Notes under the pieces: model-generated
Seen by the model: only the letters and a program-made list of their open reading frames with translations
Database searches by the model: none
What the model was told of the DNA's origin: nothing
Shown: positions 19,310-28,567 of the stretch, piece by piece
Position numbering within the stretch: the first letter of the stretch is position 1
Layout of the letters: the number at the start of each line of letters is the position of its first letter
NCBI RefSeq assembly: GCF_025821625.1
Contig: NZ_JACKSH010000046.1
Location: 22,324-86,323 of the forward strand
DNA length: 64,000 nucleotides
Reading direction: 5' to 3'
DNA from: Mycolicibacterium pyrenivorans
Lineage (GTDB): Bacteria; Actinomycetota; Actinomycetes; Mycobacteriales; Mycobacteriaceae
Translations under genes and position numbers: made by a program

Positions 19310-19837
19310 GTGACGGCGAAGCGCCCCTTTCTGGCCCTGCTCATCCTGGCCCCGATGGCGGCAGGCTGCCAGTTCTCGTTCTCCTCCGGCGGCCCGGACT
19401 ACGAAAAGCTCGAGACCGCGATCGCCGACGAGCTCAACACGCAGTACTCCGCCATATCCCGCCAGGTGTCGGCCGTCGAGTGTCCTCGTCCGTCGAGCCC
19501 GCCGAAAGCGGGGGCGAGCTTCAACTGCATCGCCGACCTCGACGGCAACGACGTCCGCGTGGAGGTCAAGTTCACCGACGACGACTACAACGTCGACTTC
19601 GCCACGCTCGACTCGGTCTATGACCTCGCCGAGACGGAAAAGGGCTTGTCCGAGGAGGTCTCGAAGGATTACGGCTTCGACGTCACCGTCCGCTGCGGCA
19701 ACGGGCTCAAGGTCGTGGCCGTGGGTCAATCGTTCGACTGCGAGGCCGCCGATCGCCGAGGGGACACCAGGCCGGTGAGAGTCACTGCAGCCGGCCCGGA
19801 CGGTGAAGACACCTGGGAAGTCATCGGGGGGCGCTGA
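19310..19837 (+). CDS. Lipoprotein with two DUF4333-like domains
   Basis: From GTG 19310 this 175-residue precursor has a basic start, a hydrophobic stretch and the lipobox MAAGC near residue 20. Two repeats follow that each resemble DUF4333. The first has QVSAVECPRP and GASFNCIADLDGNDVRVEVKF. The second has FDVTVRCGNG and VGQSFDCEAADRRGDTRPVRV. Each has the paired Cys spacing of the family. GGGAGGAGG lies about 14 nt upstream, slightly far, so a start at TTG 19268 cannot be excluded. A DUF4333 relative without lipobox is encoded at 47730-48527. Confidence 0.75.
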   Translation: MTAKRPFLALLILAPMAAGCQFSFSSGGPDYEKLETAIADELNTQYSAISRQVSAVECPRPSSPPKAGASFNCIADLDGNDVRVEVKFTDDDYNVDFATLDSVYDLAETEKGLSEEVSKDYGFDVTVRCGNGLKVVAVGQSFDCEAADRRGDTRPVRVTAAGPDGEDTWEVIGGR

Positions 19838-19879
19838 GCGGGCGCCGCAGCCACGACATCTGAGATAGCCTGCCTGCCA

Positions 19880-22476
19880 ATGGCAGGCTTGGCGTGGCGC
19901 ACCGAACTCGGCGACCGCCTGACACACGCGTGGGCGCAAATCCGGCATGGCGGTGGTCAGGTACACGTCCTGCTCGGTGATGCCGGGATAGGCAAGTCCA
20001 CCACCCTGTCGTGGCTGGCCGATCACATCGGTTCAGCGGCACGCGTCATCACCTGTCGGGGTGGCGAGTTGGGGACACCGATGTCCGCCGTAATCGAGAT
20101 CGCTTCCCTGCTAAAGGTTTCGACATCGCTCGATTGGTGTTCGTCGGACCCGGACCCGATGAGGGGTGCCGATGTACTGTGTTCTGCGTTGGAGAAGTCC
20201 AGCGACGTTGCGCTGCTCATCGACGACATCCACGACGCGGACCCTTCCAGTCGCACGGCGCTGAACCTTGCGCTCCGGCGAGCAGTGCTCAGCAGGGTGC
20301 TTGTGGTCGTCACGGGCCGTCGCGTTCGGCCGACATCGGCATTCGCCGAGGGATTCCGCGTTCACGAACTCCATGGGTTACCCCCCGGCGACGCCATGGA
20401 GATGCTCAGCGGCGCCACCGACGCTGCCATTCATCCGTCGGTCGCACGGCGCCTCGTCGAGGAGGCTTGCGGGAATCCCCTCGCGTTGAGCGAGTTGCCT
20501 CAGGCGCTGACGCGGGACCAACTGCTCGGTGTGCGGCCACTGCCGCAGGAGATCCCACTCGCCGGAAACCTGGCCGCCGTCTTCACCCATCAGCTTCCGC
20601 CGCCGGACAGTGCGGCGCGAGAGCTGCTCGACCGCGTCGCCGTCTCTGCCGACGGCTCATGGGTGGCAATTGCGGACACCCTGGCCAACGGCCGTCTGAC
20701 GTTGCGGCACCCGCTGCTGCGCAATGCGGTGCTCGGAGGGATGACCGAACAGCGGCGTCGCGAACTCAACATGGAGTTGCGGAGAACCCATCGGTGCCCG
20801 ACGAACTCCGGTTGGCTCATCGTGCCAAGGGTGTGATCGGGCCGGACGAGCCCCTGACCGATGCGCTCGTCGCTGCCGCAAGGGGGATGCGCGCCGGCCG
20901 TGGGATCGAGGCGGCGGCCCGGATGCTCGACCTCGCCGCGGGACTGACCGCCAGCGACACGCGGCGGGGCCGGCTGCGACTCGAGGCAGCCGAACTGCTC
21001 GGGGCTGCCGGAGAGGCCGAGGCCGCGCGACACCGGCTCGAGGTGGTCCTGGACGATCCGGCGTCGGGTGAGTTGCACGTTGCGGCGACGTTGTCGCTGG
21101 CCACACTGGAGGCGATGGACGGCGCGCCCGCGGTCGCCCAGCAGCGGCTCACGGAATGCCTGACGGTCGCGTCGCCGGAGCGGGCCGGTGCAGTGCTCGC
21201 GCGGATGGCGGTCCCACTGGGGATGCTCGGTCTCGTCGCACAGATCGTCACGACCGCCGAGGCCGCGGTCGAACAGACCAAGCCTGAATCGGTGGAATCA
21301 GACGTCGCGACGGTGGTCCTCGCCCATGCCGCGAGTGCGGCTGACGAAGGCCGGGCCGACGACCTGGTCGGTACGCTCGAGACGCGGGATCTGATGGCCG
21401 CGATCCGGCACGATCCCCTCGTCGGGCTGCACGTCGGCAGGGCGTTGTCGATCGCCGAGCGCTACGACCAGAGTGTCTCCCAACTGACCCGGCTGATCGG
21501 CGCGTTGCGCTCCGAAGGGGCGCGGGCATCGCTGGCGATGGCGTACGGCGCACTGGGCGAAACCTATGTCCGTGCATCGCGGTTCGACGACGCGCTGGTG
21601 TGTCTCGACGAGGCCGTCGCGCTGTGCCTGGCCACAGGGCAACGGGCGTTCGGACCGTTCTGGCTGTCGCTGCGCGCCCGCGTAGCGGCCATCAGAGGCG
21701 ACGATCAGGCCGCGGCGGCGGATCTGGAACTCGGGTTCGCGATCTCGGATGAACAGTCGACCTTCGGCGCGCGCTACTTCCTTCTCGCCAACGCGGGTCT
21801 GGCCGCTCTCACGGAGGGCAGATATGACGATGTCGTCGGCTACCTCGGCGAATGCTGGGCATTCGAGCAGGTGACAGGGCTGCTGGCGCCGCAGCTGGCG
21901 CGTTGGCACGTCGACCTCGTCCAGGCCTACGCCGAGCTGGGACGACCCGGCGATGCCGAACCACTCGTCGCTCACCTCACCGCCGTCGCCGCCGCACCCG
22001 GGGCAAGCAGATGGACCAGGGCGACCGCTCAGCGCGCGCGAGCATTGTCGTGCGCGCACGTGGACCCGGCGCAGGCGCAGCAATTACTCGACGACGCCGT
22101 GTCGATCTTCGATCCCGAGATCGACGCCTTCGACCGTGCCCGGGCCTTCATGGACAAGGCGACGGTGGCCGCAGATCAGGCCGAGCGTGAGCATGCCCGC
22201 ACCGAGGCCCGCTACGGCTTCCGCCGGATCGGGGCCTCCGCCTGGGCTGCGCGTCTGCAACCGTCGGTGCACTCCGAGGAGATCGGCAGGCTGACCGATG
22301 CCGAGCGCCGAGTGCTGGAGGAGGTCGCGCGCGGACTGACCAATGCGCAGATCGGGCGGCGGCTGCACCTGAGTACCAAGACCGTCGCCAACCATCTCTA
22401 TCGCGCGTATCGCAAGCTTGGGGTGTCCTCACGCACCGAGGCGACCCGTCACATTCTGCTGCGTGGCGGGCAGTGA
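19880..22476 (+). pseudogene. LuxR-family LAL-type ATPase regulator, split by a frameshift
   Basis: The 5' frame (19880-20836) encodes the AAA-type sensor domain with Walker A GDAGIGKST and Walker B VALLIDDIHDAD. It loses homology after RRRELNMEL and stops at 20836. The rest of the protein, from about ENPSVPDELRLAHRAKG near 20785 to 22476, is in the -1 frame. It comprises a TPR-rich helical region and the C-terminal LuxR helix-turn-helix (LTDAERRVLEEVARGLTNAQIG, then LSTKTVANHLYRAYRKLGV). Joined, the parts give about 865 residues, normal for LAL regulators. One missing base near 20775-20790 explains this. A GTG near 20794 could still allow separate expression of the DNA-binding part. No slippery heptamer is seen. 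A sequencing error is possible. Confidence 0.75.
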
Positions 22477-22478
22477 GA

Positions 22479-23636
22479 TCAGCGTTCCAGTTCGAGGTAG
22501 GCGTCGCGGCCGGCGAGGCTGACCGCGACATCGGCGACCAGTGGGTCGAAGAACCGCTGCCGGTACAGCGGGTCGACGCTGGTGCTGACGGTGAAGTACA
22601 GGCCCGACAGCACCGCGACGAACAGTGAAGTGTGCACGACGGTCTGAGGTATCGGGATGTGGATGCCGAACCACGTTCCGGCGCAGGGCGGTGTCCCGAC
22701 CGCGCACGTCTCCTCGCTCGACCACAGCACCGTCACGTCGTCGGGTATCGCGATGATGCCGAGGGCCAGGAAGAACGCGAACAGGCCCGCGGTGAACAAG
22801 ACCACCTGAATCGCCTGTGCGACAACCATGACGGCCACCACGTTCACCTGCTCGGCAAGCGACAGCGGGGTGCGCGCAGGCGGCTCTCCAGCCGCGGGCT
22901 GTAGAGGCGTTCCGGTGAGCAGGGCCACCGGATCGGACGGCCCGGCCCGGTCCTCGCGCAGCGCGTCCACCTCGTCGCGGATGGTGGCGATCATGAACAG
23001 CACGGCCACCAGGGCGAGGAAACCGATTGTCTGCCAGAGCCTTTCCCGAGTCATCCGGGCGGCCAGCTGCCACAGCTCGCCGGTGAAGTACACGACGACG
23101 GTGAGCATCAGCAGTGGTAACGCCCGGCTCATCAGGGTGCCGAGCGCACCCAGCTGAATCCACGCGAACCGGAACGCCCACAACAGAATCGCGCCGAAAC
23201 CGAGATAGGTGGACCACACCGCCAGCAGCGACACCAACAGGAACGCGGGCACCTCGGCCAGCGCGGCCGCGGACCAGCCGGATGCGATCAACGGCATCAA
23301 GAGCACGAAGATCGCCATCACCGCCAGGGCGGCCGTGCGCCTGCCCGCTTCGGAGGCCGCGGTGCCGCGCCGGTGCAGCACGAAGAGCGCGAAGGGGGCG
23401 GCGGCCAGGACGGCGGCGACGACGGCCAGCCGAACGATATAGCCGTAATCCGGGTCGTCACCCGTCCAGTCGGCGAGCAGCATCGTCACCGCGGTCAGCG
23501 CGCCGACCCCGGCCACCATCGGCGCGGAGCGGGCCATCAACGCGCGCGAGCGCACCCGTCGAGTGAGCACCAACGGCAGCCCGCGGTGCAGAAACCAGTC
23601 GTGGATCAGCTGTGTCTCCGATGCGGTCGCGCTCAC
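22479..23636 (-). CDS. Polytopic membrane protein (Rv2113-like), copy 2
   Basis: The 385-residue protein has about eight hydrophobic segments. It opens with QLIHDWFLHRGLPLVLTRRVRSRAL, also seen in the neighbouring gene as [14 protein letters not shown]. It ends with YRQRFFDPLVADVAVSLAGRDAYL, matching [23 protein letters not shown] there. The two genes are clear tandem paralogues, coupled by ATGA at 23633-23636. Position equals Rv2113 of M. tuberculosis, which has one such gene. Function unknown. The 3' end meets the LAL gene with a 2-bp gap. Confidence 0.75.
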   Translation of the reverse strand: MSATASETQLIHDWFLHRGLPLVLTRRVRSRALMARSAPMVAGVGALTAVTMLLADWTGDDPDYGYIVRLAVVAAVLAAAPFALFVLHRRGTAASEAGRRTAALAVMAIFVLLMPLIASGWSAAALAEVPAFLLVSLLAVWSTYLGFGAILLWAFRFAWIQLGALGTLMSRALPLLMLTVVVYFTGELWQLAARMTRERLWQTIGFLALVAVLFMIATIRDEVDALREDRAGPSDPVALLTGTPLQPAAGEPPARTPLSLAEQVNVVAVMVVAQAIQVVLFTAGLFAFFLALGIIAIPDDVTVLWSSEETCAVGTPPCAGTWFGIHIPIPQTVVHTSLFVAVLSGLYFTVSTSVDPLYRQRFFDPLVADVAVSLAGRDAYLELER

Positions 23637-24841
23637 CGTGCCGCCGTCGCGGTGCGGTAGCGGTCGCGTGCGACCAAGGTGAGCCGGAGATCGTCGATCA
23701 GAGGATCGAGATACTGCCCGCGGTACTCCTTGTCGCCGACCGCGCGGGCCGCCAGGTACATGAAGGTCAGCGACGTCAGGAACATCGTCACCTGGATGAG
23801 GGCATCGGGGATCGGCAGCGTCATGCCCAGCAACTGGCCATCGGAGGACCCGTTACCGGTCAGGCCGGCCAGCATTTCCGGACTGACCAGGATCAGACCC
23901 AGCGTGAGGAACAACAGGCCCGTCACCACCGCGACCGTCAGCACCTGGACGATCTGGGAGAGCGCTACCACGAACACCACGTTGGCCTGTTCGGCCTTCG
24001 ACAGGGGCACGCGGCGCGGCCGGTCGGGAAGCGTCTCGAACGGCGTCCCGGTCAGCTTCTCGGCGTCCTCGGGCTGCTTGGCCTCAGGTTGCAGGATCGG
24101 CCGGACCCGGCCCAGCGTGCTGGACACCAGGAATGCCGCGGCGATGAGGAACAGGAACAGCAGCGCCATCCACAGCCGGGCACGGCTCACCGTCGACGCC
24201 ATCGTCCAGACAGGCCCGTTGAAGAAGACCAGCACGGTCAGCAGCATCACCGGGAGGGCTCGAAGCAGCATGCTGCCCGCCGACGCGAGGTTGGCGAGTG
24301 TGACGCGCACCGCCCACCCCAGGATCGAGCCGATTCCCGTTGCAGTGCACAGCAATATCGCCACGATGACCACGCCCTCGACGATCACGTCGACGACGAT
24401 GAAGGCGCTCGGTCCGCCGAAGACGGTGCTCAGTGCCGCCACCGCGAGGGCGACCGCCGATATCGCAGCGCGGACCCGGGGGTTTTCGGCACGCGAGACC
24501 AGCCAACCGACGACCGCGGCGGCCGGGAGCACCAGCACGACGATCCCCAGGATGAACCATTCGGTTCGGGTCGGGGATCCGTCGATGTCGATCGTGTGCT
24601 TGCCGGTGACGCTGACGACGACGATCGAGAACGCCATCGTCACGGCGAACGCCGCGAGGGCGGGCACGGACCTGTACCAGACCCGTCGCACCAGGGTGCC
24701 CGGGCGCAGCACGGCGGGCAGGCCGTGCTGGAGAAACCAGCGCTCGGCAGCGAGGCGTTGCTCGGAGGCCGGGTTCACCGGACACTGCACCTGACGTGCC
24801 TGCCGCCGAAGTAGTGCGCTGTCATCGTCGGCCAATCTCAT
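23633..24841 (-). CDS. Polytopic membrane protein (Rv2113-like), copy 1
   Basis: From ATG 24841 the protein has 402 residues; an in-frame ATG at 24895 would add 18 residues. It has about eight membrane segments and the same N- and C-terminal signatures as the downstream copy. It contains the loop [38 protein letters not shown], paralleled in copy 2 by LTGTPLQPAAG and PLSLAEQVNVVAVMVVAQAIQV. It is divergent from dop, with only 77 bp between starts. Function unknown. Confidence 0.75.
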   Translation of the reverse strand: MRLADDDSALLRRQARQVQCPVNPASEQRLAAERWFLQHGLPAVLRPGTLVRRVWYRSVPALAAFAVTMAFSIVVVSVTGKHTIDIDGSPTRTEWFILGIVVLVLPAAAVVGWLVSRAENPRVRAAISAVALAVAALSTVFGGPSAFIVVDVIVEGVVIVAILLCTATGIGSILGWAVRVTLANLASAGSMLLRALPVMLLTVLVFFNGPVWTMASTVSRARLWMALLFLFLIAAAFLVSSTLGRVRPILQPEAKQPEDAEKLTGTPFETLPDRPRRVPLSKAEQANVVFVVALSQIVQVLTVAVVTGLLFLTLGLILVSPEMLAGLTGNGSSDGQLLGMTLPIPDALIQVTMFLTSLTFMYLAARAVGDKEYRGQYLDPLIDDLRLTLVARDRYRTATAAR

Positions 24842-24918
24842 CACGAGGTCGCGCTCGGTGCCCGCATTCCGCGCAGCCTCGTGACCTTGCCGCATTCATG
24901 ACCTCTACGCTGGCCTGT

Positions 24919-26415
24919 ATGCAACGGATCATCGGAACGGAGGTCGAGTACGGCATCTCATCGCCGTCCGACCCGACCGCGAATCCGATCCTCACTTCAA
25001 CTCAGGCTGTGCTGGCGTACGCGGCGGCCGCGGGAATCCAGCGGGCCAAGCGCACCCGCTGGGACTACGAGGTGGAATCCCCGCTGCGAGACGCCCGGGG
25101 ATTCGACCTGAGCCGCGCGTCGGGCCCCCCGCCCGTGGTGGACGCCGACGAGGTCGGCGCCGCCAACATGATCCTGACCAACGGCGCCCGTCTCTACGTC
25201 GATCATGCCCATCCCGAGTACTCCGCGCCCGAGTGCACCGATCCGATGGATGCCGTGATCTGGGACAAGGCCGGCGAGCGGGTGATGGAGGCCGCGGCGC
25301 GCCACGTCGCCAGCGTTCCCGGCGCCGCCAAGCTGCAGCTCTACAAGAACAACGTCGACGGCAAGGGCGCGTCGTACGGCTCTCACGAGAACTATCTGAT
25401 GTCGCGCCAGACGCCGTTCTCGGCGGTGATCGCCGGACTGACGCCGTTCCTGGTGTCCCGTTCGGTGGTCACCGGGTCCGGTCGCGTCGGTATCGGCCCC
25501 TCCGGCGACGAACCCGGCTTCCAGCTCTGTCAGCGCGCCGATTACATCGAGGTCGAGGTCGGCCTGGAGACCACGCTCAAGCGCGGGATCATCAACACCC
25601 GCGACGAACCCCACGCCGACGCCGACAAGTACCGCCGGCTGCACGTCATCATCGGCGATGCGAACCTCGCCGAGACCTCGACCTATCTGAAGGTCGGCAC
25701 GACGGCGCTGGTCCTCGACCTCATCGAGGAGGGGATGGATCTCTCCGACCTGGTCCTGGCCCGGCCGGTGCACGCCGTGCACGTCATCAGCCGGGATCCG
25801 TCGTTGCGTGCCACCGTCGCGCTGGCCGACGGCCGCGAACTGACTGGTCTTGCGCTGCAGCGGATCTACCTGGACCGCGTCGCCAAGCTGGTCGACAGCC
25901 GCGATCCCGATCCGCGCGCCTCGCACGTCGTCGAGACCTGGGCCAACGTCCTCGACCTGCTCGAGCGTGATCCGATGGAGTGCGCCGACCTGCTGGACTG
26001 GCCCGCCAAGCTGCGGCTGCTCGACGGTTTCCGGCACCGCGAGAACCTCGGGTGGTCGGCGCCGCGGTTGCACCTCGTCGACCTGCAGTACTCCGATGTG
26101 CGCCTGGACAAGGGACTGTACAACCGGCTCGTCGCCCGCGGCTCGATGAAGCGGTTGGTCACCGAACAACAGGTGCTCGATGCCGTGGACAACCCGCCGA
26201 CCGACACCCGGGCGTACTTCCGGGGGGAGTGCCTGCGGCGATTCGGGGCGGACATCGCCGCCGCCAGCTGGGATTCGGTGATCTTCGACCTGGGCGGCGA
26301 CTCGCTGGTGCGGATTCCCACGCTGGAGCCGTTGCGGGGCAGCAAGGCCCACGTCGGGGCCCTGCTGGACTCCGTGGACAGCGCCGCGGAACTCGTCGAA
26401 CAGCTCACGACCTGA
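24919..26415 (+). CDS. dop: Deamidase of Pup / depupylase Dop
   Basis: Dop deamidates the C-terminal Gln of Pup and removes Pup from substrates. The 498-residue protein starts [12 protein letters not shown], where Glu8 is an ATP/Mg ligand. It has the catalytic region [18 protein letters not shown], with Asp95 matching the active-site Asp of the Dop/PafA family. The long Dop-specific loop ([15 protein letters not shown]) is present. The fold is carboxylate-amine ligase-like, shared with PafA at 39370. pup follows after 104 bp and Pup ends in Gln, so Dop is needed. Confidence 0.97.
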   Translation: MQRIIGTEVEYGISSPSDPTANPILTSTQAVLAYAAAAGIQRAKRTRWDYEVESPLRDARGFDLSRASGPPPVVDADEVGAANMILTNGARLYVDHAHPEYSAPECTDPMDAVIWDKAGERVMEAAARHVASVPGAAKLQLYKNNVDGKGASYGSHENYLMSRQTPFSAVIAGLTPFLVSRSVVTGSGRVGIGPSGDEPGFQLCQRADYIEVEVGLETTLKRGIINTRDEPHADADKYRRLHVIIGDANLAETSTYLKVGTTALVLDLIEEGMDLSDLVLARPVHAVHVISRDPSLRATVALADGRELTGLALQRIYLDRVAKLVDSRDPDPRASHVVETWANVLDLLERDPMECADLLDWPAKLRLLDGFRHRENLGWSAPRLHLVDLQYSDVRLDKGLYNRLVARGSMKRLVTEQQVLDAVDNPPTDTRAYFRGECLRRFGADIAAASWDSVIFDLGGDSLVRIPTLEPLRGSKAHVGALLDSVDSAAELVEQLTT

Positions 26416-26449
26416 TCGAGCTATCCCCAGCAATCTCGCTGCCGACCGG

Positions 26450-26455
26450 TAGTGT
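26450..26455 (+). promoter_or_regulatory. Possible -10 element upstream of pup
   Basis: TAGTGT in the context CCGGTAGTGTGGGG resembles mycobacterial -10 hexamers (TAnnnT). It lies 65 bp upstream of the pup ATG in the 104-bp dop-pup gap. It would allow pup-prcB-prcA to be expressed more strongly than dop. No clear -35 element is seen. Confidence 0.35.
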
Positions 26456-26519
26456 GGGGGGACCGGCGGGCAGGTCAGGGAACGCCCGTAACGGAACAGA
26501 ACATACGCAGGAGGCAGCG

Positions 26520-26714
26520 ATGGCTCAGGAGCAGACCAAGCGTGGCGGCGGGGGCGGGGAAGACGACGACTCCACCGGCAGCACGGCCGCCGGGCAGGAG
26601 CGCCGCGAGAAGCTCGCCGAAGACACCGACGACCTGCTCGACGAGATCGACGACGTCCTGGAGGAGAACGCCGAGGACTTCGTACGTGCGTACGTCCAGA
26701 AGGGCGGCCAGTGA
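26520..26714 (+). CDS. pup: Prokaryotic ubiquitin-like protein Pup
   Basis: The 64-residue, disordered, acidic protein is attached to Lys of substrates by PafA. It has the Gly-rich N-terminal part, the Mpa-binding helix ([23 protein letters not shown]) and the C-terminal GGQ. The terminal Gln must be deamidated by Dop before ligation. AGGAGG at 26509-26514 is an excellent ribosome binding site. The stop overlaps the prcB GTG as GTGA, so proteasome synthesis is coupled to Pup. Confidence 0.98.
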   Translation: MAQEQTKRGGGGGEDDDSTGSTAAGQERREKLAEDTDDLLDEIDDVLEENAEDFVRAYVQKGGQ

Positions 26715-27613
26715 CCTGGCCGCACCGCGAACAATCGGCTTTTCCGTCCTCAACATCCGGAGCGTTCAACTCGTTGCCACATGGCCTGTCCAACGGCGGC
26801 GTTAACCTGTCGTCGTTCTCCGATTTCCTGCGCCACCAGGCGCCCCATCTGTTGCCGGGTGCCGGGCCGCTGCCGACGGACGCGCTGCCGCACGGGACCA
26901 CGATCGTGGCATTGAAGTACCCGGGTGGCGTGGTGATGGCCGGTGACCGGCGGGCCACCCAGGGACACATGATTGCCAGCCGTGACGTGCAGAAGGTCTA
27001 CATCACCGACGACTACACCGTCACAGGCATCGCGGGGACCGCGGCGATCGCCGTGGAATTCGCCCGGCTGTACGCCGTGGAACTCGAGCACTACGAGAAG
27101 ATCGAGGGCGTCGCGTTGACGTTCCCCGGCAAGGTCAACCGGTTGGCCACCATGGTCCGCGGCAATCTGGGCGCCGCGCTGCAGGGGTTCGTCGCGCTGC
27201 CGTTGCTGGCCGGATACGACCTCGACGATCCGAACCCCGAGGGCGCAGGTCGCATCGTGTCGTTCGATGCCGCAGGCGGGTGGAACATCGAGGAAGAGGG
27301 TTACCAGTCGGTCGGCTCCGGGTCGATCTTCGCGAAGTCCTCGATGAAGAAGCTCTACTCGCAGGTCACCGACGTGGACTCCGCGCTGCGGGTCGCGATC
27401 GAGGCGCTCTACGACGCCGCCGACGACGACTCCGCGACCGGCGGGCCCGATCTGGTGCGCGGCATCTATCCGACCGCCGTGGTGATCGGCGCCGACGGCG
27501 CCGTCGACATCGCCGAGCAGCAGATCGCCGCGGTATGCCGTGAGATAATCGAGAGTCGTTCGCGGGCAGACACATTCGGCCCCGACGCCGAGCCTCGAGG
27601 TGAGGATTCGTGA
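26711..27613 (+). CDS. prcB: Proteasome beta subunit PrcB
   Basis: PrcB is the catalytic subunit of the 20S core. The 300-residue precursor has a 62-residue propeptide ending HG. The mature protein starts at Thr63 ([11 protein letters not shown]), the N-terminal nucleophile. Conserved Asp and Lys of the active site lie in [10 protein letters not shown] and the following strand (VQKVYIT). It starts at GTG 26711 overlapping pup and ends overlapping prcA (27610-27613). Compared with M. tuberculosis PrcB the propeptide is a few residues longer. Confidence 0.97.
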   Translation: MTWPHREQSAFPSSTSGAFNSLPHGLSNGGVNLSSFSDFLRHQAPHLLPGAGPLPTDALPHGTTIVALKYPGGVVMAGDRRATQGHMIASRDVQKVYITDDYTVTGIAGTAAIAVEFARLYAVELEHYEKIEGVALTFPGKVNRLATMVRGNLGAALQGFVALPLLAGYDLDDPNPEGAGRIVSFDAAGGWNIEEEGYQSVGSGSIFAKSSMKKLYSQVTDVDSALRVAIEALYDAADDDSATGGPDLVRGIYPTAVVIGADGAVDIAEQQIAAVCREIIESRSRADTFGPDAEPRGEDS

Positions 27614-28374
27614 GCTTTCCCTATTTCATCTCGCCTGAGCAGGCGATGCGTGAGCGCTCGGAGTTGGCGCGCAAGGGCATCGCCAGGGGGCGCAGCGTCG
27701 TCGTGCTGGCCTACGCCGATGGCGTGCTGTTCGTCGCGGAGAACCCGTCGCGGTCCCTGCAGAAGGTCAGCGAACTCTACGACCGGGTCGGCTTCGCCGC
27801 CGTCGGGCGCTTCAACGAGTTCAACAACCTGCGCAGCGGTGGCATCCGGTTCGCCGACACCCAGGGCTACGCCTACTCACGCCGCGATGTGACCGGTCGT
27901 CAGTTGGCCAACGTCTACGCCCAGACGCTGGGCACCATCTTCACCGAGCAGGCCAAGCCGTACGAGGTGGAATTGTGCGTGGCCGAGGTCGCCCACTTCG
28001 GTGAGACCAAAGCCCCTGAGCTGTACCGCATCACCTACGACGGGTCGATCGCCGACGAACCGCACTTCGTTGTGATGGGTGGTACCACCGAGCCCATCTC
28101 GACGGCGCTCAACGAGACCTACGCCGAGAACGCGAGCCTCGCCGACGCGGTGTCCATCGCGGTGGGCGCGCTCAGCGCGGGCGGCAACGCCAACGAGAAG
28201 CGTATTTTGGGGCCCGCCACCCTGGAGGTGGCGATCCTCGACGCCAACCGGCCGCGGCGGGCCTTCCGTCGGATCACCGGCGCAGCGCTCGAAACGGTGC
28301 TGCCCCAAGGGGATTCGGCGGATTCGACCGAGGCGGCCGACTCGGCCGAGTCCGGCGATACTCCAGACTCCTAA
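27610..28374 (+). CDS. prcA: Proteasome alpha subunit PrcA
   Basis: PrcA forms the outer, gating rings of the 20S core. The 254-residue protein begins [24 protein letters not shown], the alpha-type N-terminal gate and H0 helix. It carries the alpha/beta fold with [28 protein letters not shown]. Its GTG overlaps the prcB stop. The C-terminal tail is acidic and Ser/Thr-rich ([14 protein letters not shown]), as usual in mycobacteria. It is the last gene of the dop-pup-prcB-prcA unit. Confidence 0.97.
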   Translation: MSFPYFISPEQAMRERSELARKGIARGRSVVVLAYADGVLFVAENPSRSLQKVSELYDRVGFAAVGRFNEFNNLRSGGIRFADTQGYAYSRRDVTGRQLANVYAQTLGTIFTEQAKPYEVELCVAEVAHFGETKAPELYRITYDGSIADEPHFVVMGGTTEPISTALNETYAENASLADAVSIAVGALSAGGNANEKRILGPATLEVAILDANRPRRAFRRITGAALETVLPQGDSADSTEAADSAESGDTPDS

Positions 28375-28377
28375 CCA

Positions 28378-28401
28378 GCGCTGAGACTGCGCTCAGGGCG
28401 C
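28378..28401 (+). terminator. Possible weak terminator after prcA
   Basis: GCGCTGAG pairs with CTCAGGGCGC, with a two-base bulge, around a six-base loop four bases after the prcA stop. No U-tract follows. It is placed correctly to end the proteasome transcript, but strength is uncertain. Confidence 0.35.
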
Positions 28402-28494
28402 AGATCACTCGCAATTTCTCGCCCTCACTGCAGTCCCGACGCGAATCCACAGGCGTGTCCGGGTTGACGATGTGTCGCCGAGGATGGATGATCT

Positions 28495-28530
28495 GTTGCG
28501 TATAGCGCGCAATGTTGCGCAATACGCAAC
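28495..28530. promoter_or_regulatory. 36-bp inverted repeat, candidate IclR operator of the betaine island
   Basis: GTTGCGTATAGCGC and GCGCAATACGCAAC match in 13 of 14 positions as inverted arms around an 8-bp spacer, 37 bp before the ATG of the dimethylglycine dehydrogenase gene. The right arm with flanking TT gives TTGCG-CAATA-CGCAA, and the left part gives TTGCG-N7-CGCAA. Two TTGCG/CGCAA palindromes are thus stacked, suiting a dimer-of-dimers regulator such as the IclR protein at 36433. This regulator-site link is inferred. Confidence 0.6.
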
Positions 28531-28567
28531 CCATCTGCGGATCAGTGTGAAATCGGAGCGGCCGCGC

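Noticed and set aside
20770..20800. Programmed -1 frameshift in the LAL regulator.
   Set aside because: No slippery heptamer of the X-XXY-YYZ type and no obvious downstream pseudoknot; a missing base or error is simpler.
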